Counted from the stretch's first letter, positions 34,786 through 45,131 are shown. The stretch is 64,000 nt of DNA from Ignatzschineria rhizosphaerae (GCF_022655595.1 NZ_CP093379.1:1-64000), one strand, 5' to 3'. Numbers and translations: made by a program. The notes: generated from the sequence alone by a model not told the origin.

Positions 34786-35169
34786 TTAAAGATGCTTGGT
34801 AAACCTTGGATTAACCGGCATTCTCTCATTGATTCTTTCTTGGTTGAGGGCAATATCTTGATCCGTGACATCATAATCATTCCAGAGCTTAGGAAAGTTA
34901 ATCGCATCCTCAGGCCAACGATAACTCACATTAAACCCTCTTTTTAAACATTCTTCATGTAACGCATCGTAACGATTTTTGAGAAACAGGAGCTTATCGC
35001 GAAAAAAAGTCACATGCCCTTGACCGAGTAGATACGCTTTTTCCTTTGAAAGAGGAACATTTCCCTCTCTTTTAACAATATCATTAGGGATTCTAGTTAG
35101 CTCTCGATGTTCTGCTAATAGGTGTTGATCGCAAAGATCGCGAGGGTCAATAATATTGATTCGAGTCAT
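34786..35169 (-). CDS. Pyrimidine-dimer DNA glycosylase, T4 endonuclease V (DenV) family
   Basis: A 127-aa base-excision repair enzyme specific for UV-induced cyclobutane pyrimidine dimers in the T4 family. The N-terminus is almost the T4 sequence: Thr2 (the nucleophilic alpha-amino group after Met removal), Arg3, then DQHLLAEHRELTR with Arg22, the catalytic Glu23 and Arg26 at exactly the T4 positions; GHVTFFRDKLLFL and ECLKRGFNV also match. The C-terminal aromatic WYKYYG tail of T4 endonuclease V is absent; the protein ends PVNPRFTKHL, 11 residues shorter than T4. Ribosome-binding site is weak. A phage-type repair gene standing alone between repeat elements suggests past transfer. Confidence 0.9.
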   Translation of the reverse strand: MTRINIIDPRDLCDQHLLAEHRELTRIPNDIVKREGNVPLSKEKAYLLGQGHVTFFRDKLLFLKNRYDALHEECLKRGFNVSYRWPEDAINFPKLWNDYDVTDQDIALNQERINERMPVNPRFTKHL

Positions 35170-35344
35170 GATCGTAAAATCTTATTAAAAATTAAAAGGT
35201 CCACATCTTTACTCATGATAACAAGACCCATGATAACAATTTTAAGGAGTGTAATCTAAGTGGTCTTTAAGATGGGGAGGATTAGTAATACTTATTACAA
35301 TAGGAGATTTTAGAGCATCTTGGGTTTAACAGAGTCTATCTGAG

Positions 35345-35540
35345 GGAGGGCAAGTCTTAAACAGCTGGCTCGCGGTTTTAGAAAGAATACGAAACATTCC
35401 CTTGAGCCTTGCATAAATCTATAAAGATACGTATTAAACACTGTTTGCAAGATGCTAAATAGAACATCTTTCTTATTATTAATAGCCGATGCGCCGGCAA
35501 TCTGATGGAGTCACTTTTAAACTGATTTTATTATAAGTAT
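35345..35540 (-). repeat. Intergenic repeat family, copy 4
   Basis: The right half carries TTTGCAAGATGC, ATAGAAC, TTCTTATTATTAATAGC and GCGCCGGCAATCTGATGGAG, ending TCACTTTTAAACTGATTTTA, the complement of the family left end. The left half (GGGCAAGTCTTAAACAGCTG...GAAACATTCCC) matches copy 1 at 1510-1566 but not the other copies, so copies 1 and 4 form a longer subtype. Confidence 0.65.
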
Positions 35541-35585
35541 AGGATTCTTCGGGTAAGATCATTTTTTGAGAATATTTTTATAATA

Positions 35586-35619
35586 AAAAAGCTAAAAGTG
35601 ATGATCACTTTTAGCTTTG
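35586..35619 (-). terminator. Rho-independent terminator after the RidA gene
   Basis: A 15-bp stem AAAGCTAAAAGTGAT with complement, followed on the minus strand by TTTTTTATTA; 31 nt past the RidA stop. Confidence 0.87.
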
Positions 35620-35649
35620 ATATCTATTGAATGAAGCCTGACTAAAATA

Positions 35650-36123
35650 TTATTTTTTAGCAGCAATTACTTCAATTTCAATTAACCACTCTGGGAATGC
35701 AAGTCCTTTTACTTCAAATGCTGAGCGAGCAGGTACGATTTTTTCAGCGCCTTCTGCTTCACCGTAAAACTGTGTATAGCCTTTCATGAAGCCTGCAAAG
35801 TCCATTTTACCAAGTTCAGGATCTGCTACTAAGTATACTTGCATTTTCACAACGTCAGCCATTGTAAGACCTTGTGATTCAAGCGTTGCTTTGATGGTAT
35901 TAAGGATTCCAACAGTTTGCTCTTCTGTTGTTTTTGCAAATGTTCCATCTTCTAATGCTGGTGGAACAACACCGCTTAAGTAAACAGTTTTAGCATCGCT
36001 TGGTACTGATACAACAGTTGAGATTGGGAAGCCGTTTCCTGCAGGCGTTCTTTCGATTTCAGCAGCCATAGCGCCACTCATTGAAATACCAGCTGCGAGT
36101 AAGATAGCGGTTAATTTTTTCAT
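35650..36123 (-). CDS. Exported RidA/YjgF-family protein
   Basis: A 157-aa protein whose RidA-type deaminase fold (YLSGVVPP, TVGILNTIKATLESQGLTMADVVKMQVYL, and PARSAFEVKGL with the arginine that binds the substrate carboxylate, then IEIEVIA) follows a clear signal peptide MKKLTAILLAAGISMSGAMAA. Cytosolic RidA hydrolyses reactive enamine/imine intermediates; this one must act in the periplasm. The frame is open 8 codons upstream, but AAGGAAAG lies just before the ATG at 36123. Stand-alone with its own terminator; substrate unknown. Confidence 0.85.
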   Translation of the reverse strand: MKKLTAILLAAGISMSGAMAAEIERTPAGNGFPISTVVSVPSDAKTVYLSGVVPPALEDGTFAKTTEEQTVGILNTIKATLESQGLTMADVVKMQVYLVADPELGKMDFAGFMKGYTQFYGEAEGAEKIVPARSAFEVKGLAFPEWLIEIEVIAAKK

Positions 36124-36404
36124 AAATCTTTCCTTCTGTTTTATCATGATTTAACAAATTGATTTAAGTCATTATATGAGGAAAGAAGCTTTGTTGAAAG
36201 AGATTTTTGTGTTGCGCCTAGAAACTCCTCATCTTCTGCATGAATTATTTTCCTGATCAATTCATAATAAATATCAACGGTTTATGTTTTGAAGTTCTTG
36301 TTTTTCATTTAGTTTTATGGATCTTTTATCTTATTAAAAAGAGGTAGAAGAACTTAATTCTTACGGTTGATTGATAATATTTTATACAGTTTTTCGCTTT
36401 GAAA

Positions 36405-37316
36405 TTATCGTTGAATCGTAGGAAGAATCTCTTTTTGAAAGTACTCTATAAAAAGACGAATCCTAGAAGGAATGTAACGCCCACTTGGGTAGACAAGGTG
36501 CACCGGCATTGGTGGTGGCGCTGTGTTTGGTAATACCTCAATAACACTCCCTTTATCGATTTCTGATTGCATTGTGCAATCAAGCATCCGTGCAATACCA
36601 TAACCTTTTACGGCAAGATCTAAAGCTCCTAGAGAATGGCTATGTACGACTGCAAAATTGAGAGGGATCTCTGTTCTGTTTGGCCCAAATTCCCATGGGC
36701 TTATCATATTTTTATTAGGAAATTTAATCGCGATACATTGGTGATTATGCAGATCCTCTGGCGTTTTTGGCATTCCATGCTCTTTAATATATTGTGGTGA
36801 TGCCACAAGTTTCATATGAACATCGTGTAAGTATTTAGCGACAACACGAGAGTCCTCTAAATCACCGATTCTAATGGCAAGGTCAAAGGCTTCTTTTGTG
36901 AAATTTACAAAATGATTTCCAAGCGCAATTTCTAGTTGTAATGTCTGTTTATGCTGTTCATAAAACTTTTTAAGATGGGGCTGTAAAATAGTCATGCCAT
37001 AGCTATCTGGAGCTGTGATTTTTAAAATACCGCGAGGCTTTTCACTTTTAGTTAGTTGTCTTTCAATATTTTGAATATTCCTAATAGCTTCCTTACAGAC
37101 TTCATAGTAGCTAAGACCATCTTCTGTTAATCTCATCGCGCGAGTGGAGCGGATGAAAAGCTTTAAGGAGAGTTTTTTTTCAAGACGAGCAATGGCTTTA
37201 CTGATTGAAGGTGGCGTTGTGCCTATTAAGATTGCAGCTTCAGTAAAACTTTTACATTCAGCAGTTTTGCAAAAAACATGGATATCTTCTAAATCAACTT
37301 TTTCAAATGGGCTCAT
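36405..37316 (-). CDS. LysR-family transcriptional regulator (CrgA/AaeR-like)
   Basis: A 303-aa LysR protein. The winged helix IHVFCKTAECKSFTEAAILIGTTPPSISKAIARLEKKLSLKLFIRSTRAMRLTEDG is of the CrgA subgroup; the effector domain contains GILKITAPDSYG and FDLAIRIGDL. It is divergent from the DoxX gene with a 206-nt shared region, so DoxX is its likely target, in line with the usual LysR arrangement. Confidence 0.88.
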   Translation of the reverse strand: MSPFEKVDLEDIHVFCKTAECKSFTEAAILIGTTPPSISKAIARLEKKLSLKLFIRSTRAMRLTEDGLSYYEVCKEAIRNIQNIERQLTKSEKPRGILKITAPDSYGMTILQPHLKKFYEQHKQTLQLEIALGNHFVNFTKEAFDLAIRIGDLEDSRVVAKYLHDVHMKLVASPQYIKEHGMPKTPEDLHNHQCIAIKFPNKNMISPWEFGPNRTEIPLNFAVVHSHSLGALDLAVKGYGIARMLDCTMQSEIDKGSVIEVLPNTAPPPMPVHLVYPSGRYIPSRIRLFIEYFQKEILPTIQR

Positions 37317-37522
37317 AATCTACTTCTATTGCTGGGGGAATTTGGGTAATACTTCTGTTTTTGAAAGGCTTATTTCTAATTTGGAAATAAAGATTTTCTT
37401 TCATTCTATATTAACGAGTTAGTGATCTATTTTATACTACTTTTAGATTTTCAAAGCATTTAAAACATGTATGAATTGTTTTTAAGGGCGTTTTTTATTA
37501 TTACAAGTAGGAGTCAGTTATC

Positions 37523-37942
37523 ATGATCAATCCCAATCTTTGGGTTAAAAATATATTTTCACAAGCAGGTTCACAAGCCACTTTCTCCTTAGTAGGAAGA
37601 GCCTTCCTCTCGTATCTCTTTATTATAGCGGGTTGGGGTAAAATTGGGGGATATGCTGGAACTGCTGCTTATATGGAATCTAAAGGATTGCCGGGGAATT
37701 TATTAATCCTCGTTATTTTATTAGAACTCGGGGGCGGACTTGCTATTTTATTAGGTTTTCAAACGCGAGTTGTGGCGCTCTTTTTAGTGTTATTTAATAT
37801 TTTGACAGCCTTTATGTTTCATGGCGCTGCTGATGATGCGACAAATTTTATGAAAAATATCGGTCTTGCTGGCGGATTTATTTATCTCGTTGTTTATGGT
37901 GCTGGGCGCTTGAGTTTAGATCATTTTTTAGAAAAAAAGTAA
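37523..37942 (+). CDS. DoxX-family membrane protein
   Basis: A 139-aa protein with four predicted helices. Family features: ATFSLVGRAFLSYLFIIAGWGKI, a glycine-rich LELGGGLAILLGFQTR segment, FLVLFNILTAFMFH and KNIGLAGGFIYLVVYGAGRLSLD. DoxX-family proteins are associated with quinone or thiol redox and with electrophile response, but this member's function is unknown. TAGGAG precedes the ATG; a terminator follows at 37975. Divergent from a LysR gene, probably its regulator. Confidence 0.87.
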   Translation: MINPNLWVKNIFSQAGSQATFSLVGRAFLSYLFIIAGWGKIGGYAGTAAYMESKGLPGNLLILVILLELGGGLAILLGFQTRVVALFLVLFNILTAFMFHGAADDATNFMKNIGLAGGFIYLVVYGAGRLSLDHFLEKK

Positions 37943-37974
37943 TTTCTAAAATTAACTATTAGCGAATGGTTTTT

Positions 37975-38010
37975 GACCACTTGTCTGTGAAAGATAAGTG
38001 GTCTTTCTTT
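37975..38010 (+). terminator. Rho-independent terminator after DoxX
   Basis: GACCACTT and its complement AAGTGGTC around a 13-nt loop, followed by TTTCTTT. Confidence 0.75.
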
Positions 38011-38114
38011 ATTTAAAAAAATGTCTTTAAAAGTGGTTTACCAAAGGGGTTCAACGTGTTACACACTTATAGTGTGACGCTAAAAATAGCGTAGTATCTA
38101 AAAGAGAGAAGATC

Positions 38115-38945
38115 ATGAAAACCCCACCTTTACGATTAAAAAACTTTAATATTGCTGTTCCTACGGCATTTTATTGGGATGAAAGCCTTAACATTGCTGG
38201 CACTTTAGCGCATATTCATCATTTAATGGGGCAAGCATGTGATTCATTTTTGGTTTGTGGATCCACAGGGGAGCAACATTCTCTCTCTTTAAGTGAAAAG
38301 ATGGAATTGCTCGATGCTTTAGAGGTATTGGACCAGCCTCAAATTCAATTTGGTGTTGCTTCCATTCGCCAAAAAGAAGCCGTTACTTTAGCGGAAAAGG
38401 TTGCAAAGAGCGCTTCAATTAACGGAATCTTATTAGCCTTTTCTCCTTACATTCGCCCATCTCAAGAGGAAGCCTACCGTTACGCCATCGATATTATCGA
38501 AACTGCCGGAAAACCCACGATCCTTTATAACAATCCATTAAGAACGGGATTTGATCTCTCTATTGATAATATTATTGCACTTAGTAAGCATCCTTTAGTT
38601 GAAGGAATTAAAGATGCCGGCGATGAAGCGAAAATGAAGATTCTAACAAGTCAGATTGAGCGACCTTTTCTCTATTTAGCTGGCGGTGAGGTCGATATGT
38701 TACCTAAGTTTAACTGGGGCTATAATGGGCTCTCTTCAGTTCGCGGGAATCTTTTTCCTAAAACAGTGACGGCAATACTAAATGCAGTAATGGCAAAAGA
38801 TCATTCGAGTGCAGAAGCGGAGTACCAAAAGCTTCTAGTCTTAATGGAACCCTTTTCTCAAGGAACACTTTTAGTAGAGATTAAAAAATATTTAAATGAG
38901 CAGGGTATTGATATTGGGATTTGTCGTACGCCTTTAGGAAACTAG
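38115..38945 (+). CDS. Dihydrodipicolinate synthase (DapA) family lyase
   Basis: A 276-aa (beta/alpha)8 Schiff-base lyase. The pyruvate carboxylate-binding loop GSTGE is at 49-53, the proton-relay tyrosine is Tyr138 in ILYNNP, and the Schiff-base lysine is Lys166 in VEGIKDAGD; the GGEVDMLP loop follows. It is slightly shorter than biosynthetic DapA (about 290 aa) and lacks lysine-pathway neighbours, so it may use another aldehyde acceptor: family members include N-acetylneuraminate lyase, KDG aldolases and hydroxyproline-pathway deaminases. A GST gene follows 47 nt later on the same strand. Confidence 0.8.
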   Translation: MKTPPLRLKNFNIAVPTAFYWDESLNIAGTLAHIHHLMGQACDSFLVCGSTGEQHSLSLSEKMELLDALEVLDQPQIQFGVASIRQKEAVTLAEKVAKSASINGILLAFSPYIRPSQEEAYRYAIDIIETAGKPTILYNNPLRTGFDLSIDNIIALSKHPLVEGIKDAGDEAKMKILTSQIERPFLYLAGGEVDMLPKFNWGYNGLSSVRGNLFPKTVTAILNAVMAKDHSSAEAEYQKLLVLMEPFSQGTLLVEIKKYLNEQGIDIGICRTPLGN

Positions 38946-38992
38946 TTTTAGGTATTAATTGACCAGATTATCATTTTAAAAAAGGGATCATT

Positions 38993-39613
38993 ATGTTAAC
39001 GCTCTATATTGCTGATAAAAATCTATCATCTTGGTCACTTCGACCTTGGCTTTTACTCAAAATGCTCAATATTCCTTTTGAGGAGAGGTTAGAGCGCTTC
39101 GAGAAAGATGGGAGTACTTTTAAAAAATTTCAAAAGTTTTCACCCACAGGGTTAGTCCCTTGTTTACAAGATGGGGATATTACGATTTGGGATTCTTTAG
39201 CTATTTGTGAATATATTGCAGAGAGCCATTCCAAAGCGTGGCCTAAAGACAAGGCCGCAAGAGCTTGGGCGCGATCTGCAACTTCTGAAATGCATTCAGG
39301 ATTTTTAGCTTTAAGAAGTCAATGCCCGATGAATTGTGAGATGCAATCACCACTTACAGAGATTGATTCAGCCTTAGCAAAGGATTTAGAGCGTATTAAT
39401 CAATTATGGGAAACAGGCTTTTACAAGTTTTCAGGGCCTTTTTTAGCAGGGGATCAATTTACGATTGTGGATGCCTTTTTTGCGCCTATTGCTATTCGTA
39501 TCAGTCGTTATAGCTTGCCGGTAAATCAAAGATGCCAAGATTGGATTGATTTAATATTATCCTTGCCAGCAATGAAAGAGTGGCTTGTAGGCGCTAAGCT
39601 TGAGATCATATAA
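38993..39613 (+). CDS. Glutathione S-transferase family protein
   Basis: A 206-aa cytosolic GST. The N-terminal thioredoxin-fold domain has NLSSWSLRPWLLLKMLNIPFEE with the catalytic-region serines, FSPTGLVPCLQDGD with the cis-proline, and WDSLAICEYIAE. The helical domain runs from about residue 85, with LAGDQFTIVDAFFAPI including the N-capping motif. GGATCATT precedes the ATG. Substrate unknown; probably co-transcribed with the DapA-family gene. Confidence 0.9.
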   Translation: MLTLYIADKNLSSWSLRPWLLLKMLNIPFEERLERFEKDGSTFKKFQKFSPTGLVPCLQDGDITIWDSLAICEYIAESHSKAWPKDKAARAWARSATSEMHSGFLALRSQCPMNCEMQSPLTEIDSALAKDLERINQLWETGFYKFSGPFLAGDQFTIVDAFFAPIAIRISRYSLPVNQRCQDWIDLILSLPAMKEWLVGAKLEII

Positions 39614-39715
39614 GCCTTAAAAATAGGGAATTGTCTTGTCAAAATTTGTCAGTGGTTTTGCTTTCTGCGAGTAAACACGCTATAACTATCCTCTGATACC
39701 AAAGGTGTCTATTTT

Positions 39716-39807
39716 CACTAGGGGTGCCCAATAGAGTTGGGCTGAGATTAGCATGAATATGCTTAAACCCTCAGGACCTGATCTGGCTAGTACCAGCGTA
39801 GGGAAGT
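39716..39807 (+). promoter_or_regulatory. TPP riboswitch (THI element) controlling thiC
   Basis: The conserved aptamer elements are all present: GGGGTGCCC at the start, GGGCTGAGATTA (the pyrimidine-sensor arm), ACCCTCAGGACCTGATCTGG and CTAGTACCAGCGTAGGGAAG closing P1. A -10-like TATAAC lies near 39681. TPP binding is known to lower thi gene expression; the following terminator (39868-39912) shows the mechanism here is probably transcription attenuation. Confidence 0.96.
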
Positions 39808-39867
39808 AAAAATCTATGTTAAATATCAATTTGATGGATGAATCTTGATATTTATCGTGTCGATTAG

Positions 39868-39912
39868 GCCTGAGTTAAACGTGATATGAATCGCGGATGC
39901 TCGGGCTTTTTT
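39868..39912 (+). terminator. Attenuator terminator of the TPP riboswitch
   Basis: GCCTGAG pairs with CTCGGGC, an inner helix CGTGAT/ATCGCG extends the stem, and six T residues follow. It lies 60 nt after the aptamer and 65 nt before thiC, as expected for an expression platform. Confidence 0.8.
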
Positions 39913-39956
39913 GTACCTATTTACGCCCATGCCAGAATCTCGTCTTTTATTTTTAG

Positions 39957-41765
<1,809 letters not shown>

Positions 41766-41782
41766 TTCTCTATTTTAAAGAG

Positions 41783-41813
41783 CTCTCTTGTCTTATCGAC
41801 AGGAGAGTTTTTA
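41783..41813. terminator. Terminator between thiC and a convergent gene
   Basis: CTCTCTTGTC and complement-like GACAGGAGAG form the stem, followed by TTTTTAT. Confidence 0.8.
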
Positions 41814-41822
41814 TGGGAGATG

Positions 41823-42182
41823 TTAATTGATTTTAACAAAGCAGCCAAAATCAACTTTAGAGACAGGGTTATATAAGGTTAGATGCGGGCCTTCATAGCC
41901 GTTGCACTCCCCTGTTTTAATCTCAAAACCAACAGGTTGATAATCATCGGGGTTATCGATAAAAGAGATCATATCTTTTTTGATAATGTAGCGACCTAAT
42001 GCTTGCGCGTTCGGTGCTTTATTATTGGCTCGGCTAAATGTGCCATCTTGTGCAAAGCTGTAGATAACCCAACTTTGATCCGGAGATACTTTTAACCAGC
42101 TTCCTTCTGGTGAATCTTGTGCAAAGCTTAATCCTGCTGCTAAAAAAATAGTACTAAATAATAGCATTTGTAATTTTTTCAT
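41823..42182 (-). CDS. Small exported protein of unknown function
   Basis: A 119-aa protein with a signal peptide (MKKLQMLLFSTIFLAAGLSFA, cleaved before QD). The mature part reads as a small beta-rich domain (SWLKVSPDQSWVIYSFAQDGTFSR, LGRYIIKKDMISFID) with two cysteines near the C-terminus (GECNGYEG and FGCF) that could form a disulfide. The pattern resembles lipocalin-like or META-type periplasmic domains but I do not recognise a family. GAGGATAAG precedes the ATG. It lies just past the NDH-2 gene on the same strand (45-nt gap), so co-transcription is possible. Confidence 0.75.
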   Translation of the reverse strand: MKKLQMLLFSTIFLAAGLSFAQDSPEGSWLKVSPDQSWVIYSFAQDGTFSRANNKAPNAQALGRYIIKKDMISFIDNPDDYQPVGFEIKTGECNGYEGPHLTLYNPVSKVDFGCFVKIN

Positions 42183-42227
42183 GAACTTATCCTCAGGAGA
42201 GATTATTTTTTGATAGTTGTTGTATTT

Positions 42228-43493
42228 TTATCTAGACCATTTTCTAAAGCGGTCAGAGATCCAGGCAGATAACCCTTTAAAGAAACCTAAGAGTCGCATT
42301 TGATGTTGCCTGTAAAGGGAAATATGTGCGATTTTTGCCGATAGACCTCTAAACTCCAAGCCTCTAAATATAGTGTTGCGACCAAACATACCAAAAGATG
42401 CGTATGTTCCAATACTTACAAGAGATCCTTTGTCTACATATTTAAAGGAGGGGATATTGGTTTGTTGTATCATCATTTTAAAGAAATGATTCCCTAAATA
42501 GATAGCTTGTTGAGATGCTGCTTGTGCTGTTGTTGATAGAGGGGAATCTTGTACATAAGCACAATCACCTATGGCAAAAATTGAAGGGTCATCGATAGCT
42601 TGAAAATGCTCATTGACAATCAATTGAGATGTTGGTGAAAGTGCTAAATCTTTAATTTTGCTCAATACTTCGGGAGCTTTTACTCCCGCCGTCCAAACGA
42701 CTTGATCGGCTTTAAGGGTTTCTCCATTTTCTAGAATAACACTATCTTTAGTGACTTCTGAAACTCGAGTTGAGAGGCGAATCCGTATTCCAATTTTTTC
42801 CATGGCATGTTTTACAGCTTCGCTAATAGAATCTTTAAAAGTAGGAACGACTCGATCATCTGCTTGAATGATAGTGACATCAATGTAATCCATAAAATTA
42901 TCATTGCTATAGTTAGAGGCGGTGAGTATTTGATTGATAATTTCTCCGCTTAATTCAACTCCAGCAGCTCCGGCACCGACAATGACTAGATGATGCTTTT
43001 TTTGTAAAATAGCAGATTGGATGATGCTATCTGTGAATTCACGATTAAACCTCATTGCCGCAGGAAGATCGTCAATCGTATATGAGAACTCTTTTACTCC
43101 TTTGGTATTAAAATCATTACTTTTACTACCAATGGCGACTACTAAGTAATCATAATGTAATGTGCGCTCAGGAAGAATCTCCGTATTTTGTGCATCACGA
43201 TAGGGTGCAAGTGTGATCTTTTTTTCTAATGGATTAATATCATTTACTTCCCCCGGCTGGTAGAGATAGCCGTAGCGTTTAGCTTGTGTAAGTAGAGGAA
43301 TACTCTGTTCTGATGGGAATTGACTACCGGCAGCAAAAGTATGAAGCATCGGCTTCCAAATGTGTAAAGGATTTTTATCTATCAAGATAAAGTTAAACTG
43401 TTTGTTTTTATCTTTACGCGCAGCTCTTGTGATAAATTCAATACCTGCAACCCCTCCACCTAATACAATTACATCTTGTTTATTGAGAGTTAT
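42228..43493 (-). CDS. ndh: Type II NADH:quinone oxidoreductase (NDH-2) with apparent ATA start
   Basis: A peripheral flavoenzyme that transfers electrons from NADH to quinone without proton pumping. The complete Rossmann FAD motif VIVLGGGVAGIEFI lies at the N-terminus only if the frame is read from 43493; the next possible standard start is a TTG at 43385, which would delete that motif. The NADH-binding motif IVGAGAAGVELSGEI, VVWTAGVKAP and FAIGDCAY follow. Between the upstream stop and the motif the codons are ACG ATA ACT CTC AAT AAA CAA GAT, with no ATG, GTG or TTG, yet GGAG lies 7 nt before the ATA. From there the protein is 421 aa, the family norm. Either ATA is used, the start codon is mutated and the gene inactive, or the base is a sequencing error. 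Confidence 0.8.
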   Translation of the reverse strand: MTLNKQDVIVLGGGVAGIEFITRAARKDKNKQFNFILIDKNPLHIWKPMLHTFAAGSQFPSEQSIPLLTQAKRYGYLYQPGEVNDINPLEKKITLAPYRDAQNTEILPERTLHYDYLVVAIGSKSNDFNTKGVKEFSYTIDDLPAAMRFNREFTDSIIQSAILQKKHHLVIVGAGAAGVELSGEIINQILTASNYSNDNFMDYIDVTIIQADDRVVPTFKDSISEAVKHAMEKIGIRIRLSTRVSEVTKDSVILENGETLKADQVVWTAGVKAPEVLSKIKDLALSPTSQLIVNEHFQAIDDPSIFAIGDCAYVQDSPLSTTAQAASQQAIYLGNHFFKMMIQQTNIPSFKYVDKGSLVSIGTYASFGMFGRNTIFRGLEFRGLSAKIAHISLYRQHQMRLLGFFKGLSAWISDRFRKWSR

Positions 43494-43704
43494 CGTTTAT
43501 CTCCTTTTGCGATATTTATTCACTCATTATACTTTATGGTATTTTTAGTAACATATTGAAATAATTTAATTTTTATGATTTGTGAGTGTTCGTATAGGCA
43601 TGAGGAGAGCGAATTGTTGGGATTTGAGCGATTATTCAATTAGGGTAAAAAAAATCAGAAACTTTACCTTTTTAATGAAAAAACATTTTTATAGTGGGGT
43701 AAAT

Positions 43705-43736
43705 AAAAGGCTGCAATCAATTTACTGCAGCCTTTT
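43705..43736 (-). terminator. Rho-independent terminator after brnQ
   Basis: AAAAGGCTGCA and its complement TGCAGCCTTTT around a 10-nt loop, with T residues on the minus strand; 55 nt past brnQ. Confidence 0.82.
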
Positions 43737-43790
43737 GTTGGTTTTGAACTTCTTTTTTGAAGATTAGATTATAAGTAGATATTCATCTTT

Positions 43791-45131
43791 TTATAATGCC
43801 TTTTTTAAGCTCAATGCCCAGCCAATAACTAATCCCATAATTGCCGGCACAATCCAGCCCATATTTACACTTGAGAGCGGTAAGATCTGATCAAAAAAGG
43901 AGGTAATTTGATAGATTACCGGATTTTTACTGACAATATCGGCGCTTGATTTGAAGCCTTCAACAATAGCAATAATGAGCGTAAATCCTGTCGTAAATTG
44001 ATAGACGATTTTTTTGTGATGAAAAAGAGGTGATAAAAACGCTAAGATCACAAGCGTTATAGCTAGCGGATAGAGGAACATTAAGACCGGAATGGAGATC
44101 TGAATAATCGAGGTTAAGCCCACATTCGCAATAAGCATGCTAATTAGGCTAAAGATGTGAACAAAATTTCTGTAAGAGATCTTTGGGAAAAGCTCGTTAA
44201 ACATCTCAGAGCAAGCGCAAATTAAGCCGATTGCTGTTTTTAAGCAGGCAAGCGTGACGATAATAGCTAATAAAATCGATCCAAGTGAGCCAAAGTAGTA
44301 GGTCGAGATCTGCGCTAGCGCGATGCCGCCATTTTCAGAAAGGGGGAATTGATTAAGACTAGTTGCCCCAAGATAAGCAAGGCTACCGTAGATAATACTC
44401 ATTAATATTAAGCTGATAAACCCTGCTTTAAAGGTATCTTTGGCGATATCGGTAGTATTTTTAACACCAAGGCTTTTGATGGTATTGACAACAATAATCC
44501 CAAACGCAAGGGAAGCAAGCACATCCATTGTGTTATAGCCTTCAGTAAACCCCTTAAAGACAGGACCTACTTGATAGCTCTCTTGAATTGCAAGATCGCT
44601 AATCTCGCCCATCGGTTTGATAAAGGCGCTGATGATGAGGAAAGCTAAAAAGAGAAGGAAGAGCGGGTTTAAGACTTTTCCAATCCACACCATAATCTTA
44701 GAAGGATTGAGCGATAAAACCCATGCCAGAAAGAAGAAGAGGAGGGTAAAAGCCAATAAGCTGATGGTGAGATATTCAGCAGTGACAAAAGGCGTTAAAC
44801 CAATTTCAAAAGAGACCGTTGCCGTTCTAGGAAGGGCGAAGAAAGGGCCAATGGTTAAGTAGAGCATCATGGTGAAGATCAGCCCATATTTGGGAGAAAT
44901 TCGGCTCGCTAGATCATATAATCCATTACTTTTAGAGAAACCGATGGCGACAATCCCTAAAAAGGGTAAACCAACGCCGGTAATAATAAAGCCTAAAGTG
45001 GCAAGTGAAACACTGCTTCCTGCTTCTTGCCCCATATGAACCGGAAAAATAAGGTTGCCGGCACCAAAAAATAATCCAAATAACATCGAGCCAATGGTGA
45101 TATAGGCTGATAGAGAGAGCTTGTTGTTCAT
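43791..45131 (-). CDS. brnQ: Branched-chain amino acid transporter BrnQ
   Basis: A 446-aa Na+-coupled importer of leucine, isoleucine and valine (LIVCS family) with about 12 helices. The first helix GSMLFGLFFGAGNLIFPVHMGQEAG is the family signature; PFFALPRTATVSFEIG and the acidic SLGVKNTTDIAKDTFKAGF loop are also typical. The frame extends 13 codons upstream to 45170, but MNNKLSLSAYITIG aligns with the known N-terminus and has GAGAT upstream, so I start at 45131. Single gene with a terminator. Confidence 0.93.
   Translation of the reverse strand: MNNKLSLSAYITIGSMLFGLFFGAGNLIFPVHMGQEAGSSVSLATLGFIITGVGLPFLGIVAIGFSKSNGLYDLASRISPKYGLIFTMMLYLTIGPFFALPRTATVSFEIGLTPFVTAEYLTISLLAFTLLFFFLAWVLSLNPSKIMVWIGKVLNPLFLLFLAFLIISAFIKPMGEISDLAIQESYQVGPVFKGFTEGYNTMDVLASLAFGIIVVNTIKSLGVKNTTDIAKDTFKAGFISLILMSIIYGSLAYLGATSLNQFPLSENGGIALAQISTYYFGSLGSILLAIIVTLACLKTAIGLICACSEMFNELFPKISYRNFVHIFSLISMLIANVGLTSIIQISIPVLMFLYPLAITLVILAFLSPLFHHKKIVYQFTTGFTLIIAIVEGFKSSADIVSKNPVIYQITSFFDQILPLSSVNMGWIVPAIMGLVIGWALSLKKAL

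Noticed and set aside
34221-35540. Possible insertion sequence or genomic island around the endonuclease V gene
   Set aside because: No transposase or integrase frame and no long terminal repeats; only the short repeat elements are present.
42228-43385. NDH-2 read from the TTG at 43385
   Set aside because: This start would remove the FAD-binding GGGVAG strand, which is clearly encoded just upstream in the same frame.
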